A stretch of 64,000 nt of DNA. Origin: Balanoglossus misakiensis (Eukaryota; Hemichordata). Positions 24,698-35,525 of the stretch are shown in pieces. The stretch's first letter is position 1, and the number at the start of each line of letters is the position of its first letter. The notes beneath the pieces are model-generated. The model searched no databases. It saw only the letters and a list, made by a program, of their open reading frames with translations, and was not told the origin of the DNA. The position numbers and the translations under genes were made by a program. The stretch is taken from contig CM082584.2 of assembly GCA_040954595.2 (NCBI GenBank), forward strand, positions 13,826,001 through 13,890,000, given 5' to 3'.

Positions 24698-26579
24698 TGA
24701 TGTGTGTGACTAACTTAACAGTGAATGATTTTGCTGTCAAACTCTTTATAAAGTGTAGGATGAGTCAAGTTGCCATACTAAAGGAGAGAATTTCCAATCA
24801 CTAGTGTTTACTTTTTATTTGTATACTTGCCTTGGGGCTTGGCGTCTGATGAAGCAGCTAAATTTCATTTGTACAAAAATGGTCAAGTTATCTATTTTTT
24901 AAAGAAAACTATTTTTGTGAGAATAATACTGTTACTTTTAATCACTGCATAGACAAAGGCTTTGAACAGTCATGGTCTAAGACACCATTGTGTCCAAGAA
25001 TCCCCTAAGTTTTCAAGTGATATATTTTTAATACATGGACGATTATGATCACAAACAATTTTGAATATAGGGCTGCTTTATGGGCATGTCCATGCAGAAA
25101 TCACTAAGATTTGTAGAGATTCAGTTTTTGAGGCCTGACTCTTCACATGGCTGTTGCATGTCAATGGTGTCTGGTATATTTTGGGGAAAACTGTTGATGA
25201 TAAGAAGACATCATATGTAAAGATAACCTCATAGTCAAACATTTGGGTATTGGGCATATATTTTAAAATTCAATGATATGTGGCGGTTCAGTGGTTGGTG
25301 TCAGACTCAGAGAGAACCAACTGCGTGCAGGATTCCTTGGAGTGCATGGGCGCCCCGCCCCTATCATGAAAGGTGTGCAGAGTGACCAGTGGAACGAAGA
25401 TGAGATTGTCACAGATCTCCACACTTGATGCTCAGCTGATATTCATATTTAAAAATGCCAAGAAATATCTGCACATTTTTATTACCTATTTCCACTAACT
25501 TTAATAATATCACATTGGTATAATCCCCCCCCCCCCCATCACTGTAGACGAAATGTGGGTGTTGCTGTACATATAATTTCTGTGGTTGGACGGTGAAACA
25601 TTTGTTGAGACATGCAATTGTGAGTGTGCACAAATGTGCAGAGTTGATCCCTAAATTAACTGTGCAGTGTACTTTGGTGAAACTCTCACCAACTCTGTGG
25701 TTGTTTAAGTTCTGTAGTTTCTTTCATGTGTGCCCAGTTTAAACTCTAGCCATAGTGAGCTGCAGGGCTCTCTCTCCCATGTACAAGTCTACCTGTAATG
25801 CAGCGTTTGAAATTAAAATTTGCCATTTTCAGGACCCATTGATTGCCACCATTGTTGGTAATGAATCTGCCAGGTTGAAATCTCTGTGACCGGCCAATTG
25901 TATTCATTGGGTTGCATAATGAATTATGGCTAACTTATGTATTTTCTTATAACAAAATGTTGCCTTGCTGGTATTGGTAAGGCCTTTACAGTCTGTTGAA
26001 ATTGAACAGCTGAGAGAATACCTGAGTTCGCTCAAAAACATTTTCTGGTAGTTTGTTGACAAAACAACAATTAAACTGAGGAATATTGTAACAACTCTAG
26101 GAACGAATTGTTGATACAATGATAATTATAAGTGAAAATGTCAGAAGCAGCTAGCTGACAGTGCTCTGATGTGATCAATGTATAATTATATATATTATAT
26201 AAAATGTACATTTTGTAATGTATTGTTTATAAGAATTTTATGAAACTGATTCTTTGTCTTTCTACTGACACTGTATGAATGCTGTACTCTCGTGAATTAA
26301 AAGAATGTGTGATGATAACATGTTAACCAATATTTATGTGCAAGTTTGTCAGTATTTCGTTACTAGAAAGTGTCTTTCAGTTTGAGTTGATCATTGAAGG
26401 AACAGAAAAATTTTTGGGATCAAGATCACCAATTTTCAATAGAGGTGCTTGAATTCTGATTTATTGTTTTACATAAAACAATTTCGTTGCTCTTTCCTCG
26501 TATGCTCATATGAACTTTCTTGTCATGTTGCCAACATCACCCACCATTGACATTTTGTGATTTCTTTGATTTCAATAAA
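24698..26579 (+). other. Probable 3' UTR of Disabled
   Basis: AT-rich sequence after the TGA at 24695 contains no further exon. An AATAAA at 26574-26579 is a reasonable poly(A) signal; earlier AT-rich signals cannot be excluded. A run of 13 C lies at 25525-25537. Confidence 0.4.
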
Positions 26580-28500
26580 TGAACAATGCAGAGTATAACA
26601 CAGACAGGAAGGCAAAGCCATTGTTGTCATGAGGTCAGAAGTCAGTCAAATCACCATAGTGTGAAAGATTTCAAAATGTCTGGGGGAGGGAAACTTCAGA
26701 TGGGTTTGCCGTATTTATATCATTAATCCTTTCGCCACTGAGATATAGCGGGTTGTGATACACTGATACTTTCAAATTCATGTCACCAGGAGTTGGTGGC
26801 TACTACATGTATTTGTGGAAACATAGTTTAACTTACAGTACTACATTGCATTTAAAACATGCTGCAAAGGCAGCTTGAACAGGATGGAGAATTTCTCATT
26901 TTCGTCCAAATACACAATATTTGGAATATCTACTTGCCTTGCTTTGGAAACTAACAATATTTACATTTATTTACGGTTCATTCGCTCTCAGACTAGTATA
27001 CATGTATAATGAATTTTGAAATTCTGGTTAAACAATCCCTATATTTATAAACATTATACAAGAAGTGATGACCTAAAAAAACAATTGAAATAACTTTCAC
27101 TTTTAAAATGAGTGCTTCTATCACTGCTATCCTTCAATACATCTTCCCCTCGTGTTTTATTTTAATAATCATGGCAATAAATAAAGTTGGTGAATTGCAT
27201 GAAAATATATTCCACCCATGTGTACTGGTGTTAGTTTTATCCTTTTTCCTGAATATCGAACATGACTGTATACGAACGGACCTTGTAGTATATGGTCGCT
27301 AGATGACGCTACGTGTCGGCGATTGACCACTGATTGCGAAATATTGAAAAATGACACCAACATGTATATCATGTAATACTCGTTTTTCAGACGGGTGAAG
27401 TCTGCCTAACGCCATGAATCTGTACCCTGTTATATTACGCAGACGTTTATCCGTCAGCTTCTCCAAAAGTACACTCGATTTCAGCATTTACCACTTTTAC
27501 ACGTATTAAAGGGCAACTTCATTTTGACACGTATTAGGCCTATATCAACTTTCCGATAATCGCCGTTTCTTTCCGCCTTCGGTCGAAACCATTTTTTTCA
27601 GTAACCATCAAAGTTTGTGCCTTTCCTCAATAAATCTTTATATCACGGACCCGGCACACAGCTGTTATATTTTCTATGATTAGGTATGTTAATTACTCAG
27701 AATGTCGGATTTGTCGATCGACACAGCTGTGAACCAGAACCGGAGATTTGCGTCAAGTTAAACGTCACTAATACGTATATACTGTCACCTTCACCGACAG
27801 AACACATTTCTGTGATGGTAATACTATATGCCTTTTACGCGGAAACGTGTCTCTGCTTCACAGGTACGTACAGGGTACAAACTGATGCTCTGAATTAAAA
27901 CAAACTATGGCAGTTGCCCTCGGTTACAATTCGTCATTTCTGTCGATCGTGAGGGCATGTCAGCTGCTTACTGCATTGTTCAGGTTGAAACGAATTCTTT
28001 ATGTTGTTCCCGTTTATTTCATTGAAATTTGACAACTATCACGAGTTTTAATTTGAACTCATAAAATACAGCCCTGCACCTTCTCTCTCCTGTATCCACC
28101 TTTTTGTACTTTTTGAAACAAAAATTTAATGTAGAATATTTATATCGAGATCTAACTGCACATTCTATCGCAAAAGATCGATATGCTGACTGTGCAATCG
28201 TTTAGGTATCCCACGTTTTTTTTATGCCACGTTAATTTTATACCGTCTGGTACATCATGATACACCTATCACGGCGCACGCTGTCTACAGTATATATATA
28301 CAAATACGCCTATCACTATACCAGGAGGCATGGTAAAATCTTTTTTCATTCGCTTATTCAAAAGTTTGATTTGCTTCCATCCTGGACAGCTGCGCTGTAG
28401 ACCATATCTTTTTAAAATTATTTTGTTAAAAATATTTAATTTCTGTAAAGTGCACGTACGCGTGTCCATGCATCGATTGAAGACAAAATAATATCGAAAA
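26580..28500. other. Intergenic DNA upstream of calreticulin, no gene seen
   Basis: No conserved coding sequence. CpG density rises between about 27240 and 27760 and again towards 28540, which may mark distal regulatory DNA of the calreticulin gene. The ORFs here are short and unrecognised. Confidence 0.35.
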
Positions 28501-28537
28501 ATGCTCGCGGGGTGGCGCTATATTAGCGACCCTGACG

Positions 28538-28556
28538 CGTGGTTATCTCTGATTGG
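28538..28556 (-). promoter_or_regulatory. ER stress response element (ERSE) of the calreticulin promoter
   Basis: The minus strand reads CCAAT-CAGAGATAA-CCACG, an exact match to the ERSE consensus CCAAT-N9-CCACG. It lies about 80 bp upstream of the TATA box. In vertebrates this element binds NF-Y (CCAAT) and ATF6/XBP1 (CCACG) and drives ER chaperone genes in the unfolded protein response. The overlapping TGACGCGTGG resembles the ATF6/XBP1 UPRE core. A second CCAAT (CCACCAATCAG, about 28580) has no CCACG at the right distance. Confidence 0.85.
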
Positions 28557-28636
28557 ATGATTCTTAATAACTACCGGTAATCCCACCAATCAGAAGCAGA
28601 CATTTGGCTAGCAATTCACGTGCAGAAGATCTGCAT

Positions 28637-28643
28637 TATAAGG
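28637..28643 (+). promoter_or_regulatory. TATA box of the calreticulin promoter
   Basis: TATAAGG is placed 71 bp before the start codon, which predicts a start of transcription near 28665-28672 and a 5' UTR of about 45 nt. An E-box, CACGTG, lies just upstream at about 28617. Confidence 0.65.
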
Positions 28644-28713
28644 CCTGCGACTGGTCGTTGCTTCACTGTTTTTTGGTGCATTTTCAGAGAAAGTAACCAA
28701 AATTGCGGTGAAA

Positions 28714-31700
28714 ATGAGACTTTGGGCGGTATTGGTTGCCCTCATCGGGTTCGCATTGACAGAAGCGACAGTATATTTTCGAGAGCGATTCGATGGTAAG
28801 TGAAATACTTCCCAGTTGTAACTTAGCTTGCTCTTAATGTAGGGCAATGCCAATTTTAATGCCATTTAAAATGTTCGGTTTCATCTCATGTGGACCATGG
28901 TTATCCTTAGTTTACCGATCTATAAACTATTGGTTTAGTAAATATCAAGTGTGTTTAGTTTTTTGTCGCACTTCGATCAAATACGCCGATATTTTGTGTT
29001 AGCACCTCCTACTAACTGGGCTATTCGGAGTATTCCTTTCAACGTGGCCTGCATGGTACATGTTAGGTTCAGGAATGTGCGATATTTCCCCAACTTGCCT
29101 CCCCCTCCGCTGAAAAACATAATTTGTGGTAGTGGTTAAATCGATTTCATCAAGTGAAATGTAAAGTCGTGCGCTTGATGACAATTAACACAACTTATTT
29201 CGATGAGCTGATTGCTTCAGTCAAGGCTAATGGGGGCTACATGTGAGTTGTAAGATTACTGCACTATCTGAATGCTTTAATATTCATGTGTCCGTTACCA
29301 AAGCGTGGGCTTGGCCAAGTCGAAAAGTTCAATCCGGAAGTTTACTCAAATCTGATTATAGCTTGATCGAAGCACCAGTGTGTGAAACCATATTATTGAC
29401 CATTTGAATTGCAATCCTATGTGTGTGTGTGTGTGTGGGGGGGGGGGGGGGTTGTGCGCTCACAAATTAGCCTATTCCGAGTCTGTACATACAGCTGTAC
29501 GTCTAGCTCTGGACTTATGCGCTGTTTGGGTCTACGCTGCTCTCCGTCCCCCACAGCTATGGAGCCATGCGTAGGAAATCCTGTTGGGGTGCGGAGCAAA
29601 ATGATTCGCACCGATTTTCAAACAATAAACTACATGAACATGTACATAATGTTGTCAGAAATAAAGATCGAACGAAAATTTCACAAATGGGAACCTACTT
29701 GACGTGTTTGTCGCCGAATCGTAAACGTCGTTAACGCAGCGCCGTAAAACTGGTGACCCTCCCATACAAACATGGACGTTCAACTTCATTTAAGTCATGT
29801 GATCGACACGTGTTTTACTCGGCGTGTTTGTATGGGAAGGTCACCAGTTTTACGGCGCTGAGTTAACGACGTTTACGATTCGGCGACAAACACGTCAAGT
29901 AGGTTCCCATTTGTGAAATTTTCGTTCGATCTTTATTTCTGACAACATTATGTACATGTTCATGTAGTTTATTGTTTGAAAATCGGTGCGTATCACTTTA
30001 CTCGCACCCAACGGTGTTTCCTACGGATGGCTCCATAGCTGTGGGGACGGAGAGCAGCGTAGACCCAAACAGCGCATAAGTCCAGAGCTACTGTACGTCA
30101 TGTGATTTTTGCAATCCTGAATCACTGGAAATAATTTTTGTTTCTTAGAATAAAGGGAAAAGTTCCAATTTTGGATGAGTGAGGAAGATATACTTAGCTG
30201 AGCAAACTAAATACAGGACAGGAATATTGGCTACAAATGGCAAGCTCTGATTGGCTGTGGAGTTTCAGTGATGAATAGCCAATCCCTTGTTAGTGATAAA
30301 TAGTAGTACATTATTATGGATATTAATTTTTTTATGATAGAGGTTTTATAATGGTACATTCATGGAGTTCTTGATAAAGAGTTTGGTTTAATACCGTTAA
30401 ATGCATTTAGTTTGATTATTTATAAAAGTGGTATTTTGGATTTTAAAACCATTTTCAAACTAGAGGTCCTCTGCTGTCAAGTAATGAATTGTTCAGACTA
30501 TGTGCTAACTTCAAATTTTCCTTTTCTGCTCTTTTTTTCTTTTGACTTTAGATGGTTGGGAAGACCGATGGGTTGAATCTACCGCAAAAGGTGCAGAACA
30601 GGGAAAATTCGTACATTCGGCTGGTAATTTTTATGGTGATGCTGAGCTGGACAAAGGTGGGTATTTTACGCACTTGTATAAGTTGTAATAAATACACCAG
30701 TAACATGTTGTTATATCATGCACTGCTGGTTCCTTTAGTTTTTGTGCTGGTTGATAAATGTGTGTAGCTGCCATGTATTCACTGTTGTGGCGGTGAAGAA
30801 GTTGATCATGGACATCATTGCATGTCTTCATATATGGGTGAAATGATGTTAAATTGAACTGATTAATAAGTGATGGTTAAGTGAAAAGCTGATCACCCCA
30901 TTCATTTAATTGAGTATCCCAATTTTCTTCCCCTTAGTCTACGGTATTTACTATTCAGAAAATTCAACCTTATTACCACAACATAATATAACATAATGTG
31001 ATTATCATGTAAATTAGTCACTCGCCTATCAAAAATTCCTGGGGAGTCTCTGAAACATTTGTTAGGAAAAAATCTTTGTTCTCATGTCGGCCTGAACATC
31101 TTTTAACCCTTTCACCCCTAGTTCCCTTTTTAGAGGTCCAGCCTTGCCATAGAACCCAATGGGTTTGGACTGAACCATTGTGAAAGGGTTAATTCATGGG
31201 TGAATTACACTGATAATGTTCATTGGCCGATTACCTATAACATGTTCCTCTTTCCATGGTATATACAGGTATTCAAACAAGCCAAAATGCCAGGTTTTAT
31301 GGAATTTCGGCAGCATTTGACAAATTCAGCAACGAAGGAAAAGATTTGGTTGTCCAGTTTACAGTCAAGCACGAACAAAAAATAGACTGTGGGGGTGGCT
31401 ATGTTAAACTCTTCCCAAGCGGTCTTGATCAAGAGAAGCTTCACGGTGACACACCTTACAACATTATGTTTGGTAAGTGAATTGTTCATACCACACTGAG
31501 ATACCTGATATTTGATTTTCTGTTAACTGTGGTTTGTTGCACTCTTTGTTAAAAGTTTTGAAAGTCTGATGAATGATGAGAACTCTGTATCAATACCATC
31601 TTTCGGGGCTGAAACCCGTGATGATGATCTTTATATCTGAACATCATGACTTCTACTCATCTGAAGTACTGTGCTTAAACAAATTCTGATGTTGCTTACA

Positions 31701-34522
31701 TGAATGTCCTACTTTTTTGTAGGCCCTGACATTTGTGGTCCAGGAACGAAGAAAGTGCATGTCATCTTCAACTATGCACCCAAGAAAGATAACCTCTTGA
31801 TCCAAAAAGACATCAGATGCAAAGTAAGCTTGTCAGTCATTGCTTCTCAGTAGGTCATCAACATCACTCCAGAGGTGCTCTTTTTCACTCTCCCACACTA
31901 CAGGAGTGACTGAAGTTTTTAATGGCTGTGGTAAATTATGTATGTTTGTCATTTAAAAAAAATGTTCATTGTTCATGTATTGACTGGCTGTGAGGGGTAG
32001 CAGTACACCCCTTCTCTACCAAACAGAGTACTGGTCATTTCAAAATGGTCAGTTTCCTGGGGCCCTTTTACTAACCAGGTTACAGTTCACTCACTTTTGG
32101 CAGAGAGCTAGCTGCATGTATCAATGCAAAAATTGATCCCTCACCACCTGACACGACTTGACCAATCACAGCATGAGAAACTGGTAAGGTGTCAGATTTT
32201 TCGTTTTTGCTGATTCCTTGTCCTTTCTTCTACACGCAGGATGATGAATTCACACACTTATACACACTTGTCGTGCATCCTGACAACACATATGAAGTCA
32301 GAATCGACAACAAGAAAGTACAGAGTGGAAGCCTGGAAGACGACTGGAACTTCCTGGCACCCAAGAAGATCAAAGACCCGGAAGCCAAGAAACCGGAGGA
32401 CTGGGATGACAGGGAAAAGATTGATGACCCGGAAGATGCTAAACCAGAGGTGAACTCCTTAGTGCTAAATTGGCACATAAATTAGTTCCATGGCTTTTGT
32501 GATATTTCCATGACCTGTATTTCCCAGGCAGTTGGTGTCAGATTAGCAAATGGTAATAAGACCTACGTTTGGTAAAACTTGTATCCATGTGATTTGCAAT
32601 ATGGAGATCACCTCTAATGAGATTGAAACAAGATGTCCAGCTAAGAATTGTGGCCTGCCTCATGACATAAATTTCATATTTTCAAATTTTTCTGTTTTAT
32701 TAAACTTGTCAGGATTGGGATAAACCAGAACACATTGCTGATCCCGATGCAGAGAAACCAGACGATTGGGATGATGAAATGGATGGCGAATGGGAACCCC
32801 CAATGGTTGACAACCCAGACTACAAGGTGTGTAATAGATAATGAGATGCATGTAACTCCACCAATATAGAATAGATCTTGCTAGCTGGTTACTTTTTTGT
32901 CAGTAAGCCTGTGTTCCCTGTCCCGCTGGTGACCTATGACATTAAACGTTCTTCTGAAGCTGTTTCAAAGGGTTTGGGGAACTTGTGCAAAATTTTCGAC
33001 AAGAAAACTGATTAACTTGTGCTACGAGTGCAAACAGATTGTGAAAATGTAATAGGGAATTTTTTGCCTGTGCCCATAAATGACAGCAAGTGATTGGTTT
33101 TACTTTTTGCAGGGAGAATGGAAACCAAAACAGATTGAGAATCCGGACTACAAAGGAAAGTGGATCCATCCAGAAATTGATAACCCAGATTACTCACCAG
33201 ACGAGAATCTGTACAGATATGCAGACTTTGGTGCTATAGGAGTTGATATCTGGCAGGTAAGATGCAATGCAGATGCCAAGAGCTAGTTAGTTAAAAATTG
33301 TGGCTGTATCCGTAGAAAATTGTTATTTTATGACACACTGGAAAGCGTTTACTAACTGTATCAGTTTCAAAGTATCTGTTGCTGTGTACAAAGTGCTGGG
33401 CTAAACCTAGTGCTCAGCAGTTTCAAGCATGCTTTGCAGACTTTTCAGTCTTGGGTTGTAAAAAAAATGCCATCTTGTCATGTTATCTCCGCAGGTGAAA
33501 TCTGGAACAATTTTTGACAACATACTTATCACAGATGATATTGAAGAAGCAGAAAAAGATGCAAACGAATATTTTGAAGTCACAAAGGTAGGTCTACAGC
33601 TCAGAATGCATTTAAGTGATATGGAAATGTAGGAAGTTTGAAGTTTTGACTTGCACCAGCTTACTCCAAATGTTTCTGCAGGGGATGTATTTAGTGTGAA
33701 TAAAGCTTGAATGACTTGTGCTCGCGTGGTCTAGCCAAGTCCCATTTGCAAAAAAAAAAGGTAACTTACAAGTACTGCTTTGTATGTTTGTGTCCACGCA
33801 CGCGAGTGCACAAGAAAATTTCCATCTGTTCTACAGTAAAACCTCTTCCTATCTGGAAACCTATGTATGCTGAACACATTTCCCAGTCCCTTTCACATAG
33901 AACCAAATGTTAAAATGTTAACGGGGTTTACTGTACTGTAACACCCAATGACTGCCGACAGTTGCTGAAGGATACGTTAACATAGCTCTTGACAACTTGA
34001 ACACTGATTCGTAAACCTGTGTTCAAAATTAGTTGATTTAAAGTTAAGGGGTCGTCGCACCGTGTGGATGTCCCCCCTTGAAGAGAATATGTCCTCCCAT
34101 ACCAGCGCAAACCCCACTACAGTCACCACGACCTACTAGGATCTTCAGTTGCTGTCATGCCCAATCTACGCTACAGTTGGCTGCTTCGTTCATTTTAAGC
34201 ATTATCTTATTTGAGGGATTTGTGGATGAATTGTGATGTTCATAAACAAACGCGCCACGACGACCCCTTCACTTTTAGCAACAAAAATGAAAAGTTTGAA
34301 AGTCGTCTGCTTTTCCTTTTTTTTACACAGACTGGAGAAAAAGAAATGAAAGACAAACTGGACGCAGCAGAGAAAGCGAAACGTGATGAGGAGGAGAAGG
34401 GGCTTAAAGATGAAGATGAGGAGGATGAGGAGGAAGAAGAAGAAGATCTGGAAGATTTTGAAGAGGCAGAGTTTGAAGATGAAGATGAAGAAGATGCTGC
34501 AGAAACGCATGACGAACTCTAG
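28714..34522 (+). CDS. CALR: Calreticulin, ER lumen Ca2+-binding lectin chaperone
   Basis: Nine exons: 28714-28795, 30552-30656, 31269-31472, 31723-31823, 32240-32449, 32713-32826, 33113-33256, 33495-33587, 34331-34522 (TAG); 414 residues, normal for the family. A signal peptide (MRLWAVLVALIGFALTEA) leads into the lectin domain. The Cys103-Cys135 pair, Tyr107, Lys109, Tyr126 and Asp317 match the human glycan-binding residues as I recall them. The P-domain from about residue 208 has three A repeats (IKDPEAKKPEDWDD type) and three B repeats (GEWEPPMVDNPDYK type). The tail is a Glu/Asp-rich low-affinity Ca2+ buffer ending in the retention signal HDEL. It folds monoglucosylated glycoproteins with an ERp57-type partner and stores Ca2+. 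The ERSE upstream predicts induction by ER stress. The start is chosen from the signal peptide and TATA position. Confidence 0.97.
29421..29451 (+). repeat. (GT)8 followed by a run of 15 G
   Basis: Simple repeat in calreticulin intron 1, just before the inverted-repeat element. The length of the G run is prone to sequencing error. Confidence 0.9.
29495..30099. mobile_element. Long-inverted-repeat DNA element with 9-bp TSD in calreticulin intron 1
   Basis: Arms of about 267 bp (29504-29771 and about 29825-30090) are near-perfect inverted copies separated by a loop of about 53 bp. The outer ends read TAGCTCTGGACTTATGCG and CGCATAAGTCCAGAGCTA. The exact 9-mer CTGTACGTC lies directly outside both ends (29495-29503 and 30091-30099), which is a target-site duplication. 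Long terminal inverted repeats with a 9-bp TSD are the pattern of non-autonomous Mutator-like elements. No transposase is present. The few mismatches between arms suggest a fairly recent insertion. Confidence 0.88.
31103..31192. mobile_element. TTAA-flanked piggyBac-like MITE in calreticulin intron 2
   Basis: The ends read TTAA-CCCTTTCAC and GTGAAAGGG-TTAA, giving 9-bp terminal inverted repeats starting with CCC and flanked by TTAA. That combination is the piggyBac signature. The element is only about 82 bp between the target sites and has no coding capacity. Confidence 0.7.
34048..34093 (+). repeat. Dispersed repeat, copy 2 (calreticulin intron 8)
   Basis: GGGTCGTCGCACCG and GTCCCCCCTTGAAGAGAATATGTCC match the copy at 3895-3943 with a few changes. 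The intron is otherwise AT-rich. Confidence 0.5.
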
Positions 34523-34772
34523 AGCTTTTTCCTTCATTTTTTGAAAGTTAAAATGTCCCATTCTCAGAGTTATATTTAATTTTTATTTTCTGGGAGTCTT
34601 CAGACATTTTGGAAGGGGGGATTTTTATTTACTTCAGGTGTATGTCCAACAGTGTGTGTTTGCTGCAACCAATGGAGCTCCGTATTAAAGTTTTTTATAG
34701 CAAAGTCCTCCCTTACACAAGATTCTATGAACACTTTAGCTCCAAGAAAACCTTTTTAATTTTTGGAATAAA
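34523..34772 (+). other. 3' UTR of calreticulin
   Basis: AT-rich sequence after the stop; AATAAA at 34767-34772 is the first well-placed poly(A) signal, and a further AATAAA near 35038 would extend the UTR. No coding content. Confidence 0.55.
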
Positions 34773-35340
34773 ATTAGAACCTCTTCCTGTGGTACAAAAA
34801 ATATGAAATGTGTGTAATTATAAATGTAATAACTAGACTGATCCAGTCTTTCCTATCTTCCCCATGTAGTAGAGTTGCATATATTTTCGAGTTTTAAATG
34901 TTCTGGTGTTCCTTTTTTCGTTGTTGGTCTTGTTACATTTGTATCCAGAACATACCCACTGAAATGGGGAAGTTTTCCAGTTATTGGGGTCATCTCATTG
35001 AAGCAATTAGAAACCAGAGAACATTTTCAAATTGGTAAATAAATTTATTTACAGATTTTTATTTCAAAACCTTTTTTCTTGGTGAAGTCTGTTCCTGTAT
35101 ACTGATTTCAGAGTTTTCCAATTTCTTCTTACAGTGTGTGTGTGTGTGTATGTGAAAGCAAACAATTGGGAAGTAATCCATGAAACAACCCCTCACCCTG
35201 GGCCCTACCCACTCAATTTGTACAAGTCCATGTTCGAAGTGATACTGTCAGTCGTGGTTTATTCCATGTTATTTCATTCACATGATTGAGGGTCAAGGCA
35301 AATAGTAACCAGACAAATCTATGAACACCATGTGAGTTGG

Positions 35341-35525
35341 GTTAAGGATGTATGCGCAGAACATAAACTGATAAACAGTGCATGTGTGTCTCTTTTCCCC
35401 ATAGGATTACATTGATAATTGCAAGAAAACAAACTTCTACTATTGTCATTTTCACGAAATTTTACACATAGCTCAAAGAAAAAATAAATTCAATGGTCAT
35501 GTAAAATCGTATTATCACCACACTA
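35341..35525 (+). repeat. Dispersed repeat, copy 2 (downstream of calreticulin)
   Basis: Same order of words as 24146-24330: GTATGCGCAG, CCCATAGGATTACATTGA, TACACATAGCTCA. GCCCATAG recurs downstream at about 35556, so the unit may be longer. Confidence 0.6.

Noticed and set aside
28580-28605. Second ERSE at the CCACCAATCAG word
   Set aside because: Nine bases after this CCAAT the sequence is ACATT, not CCACG.
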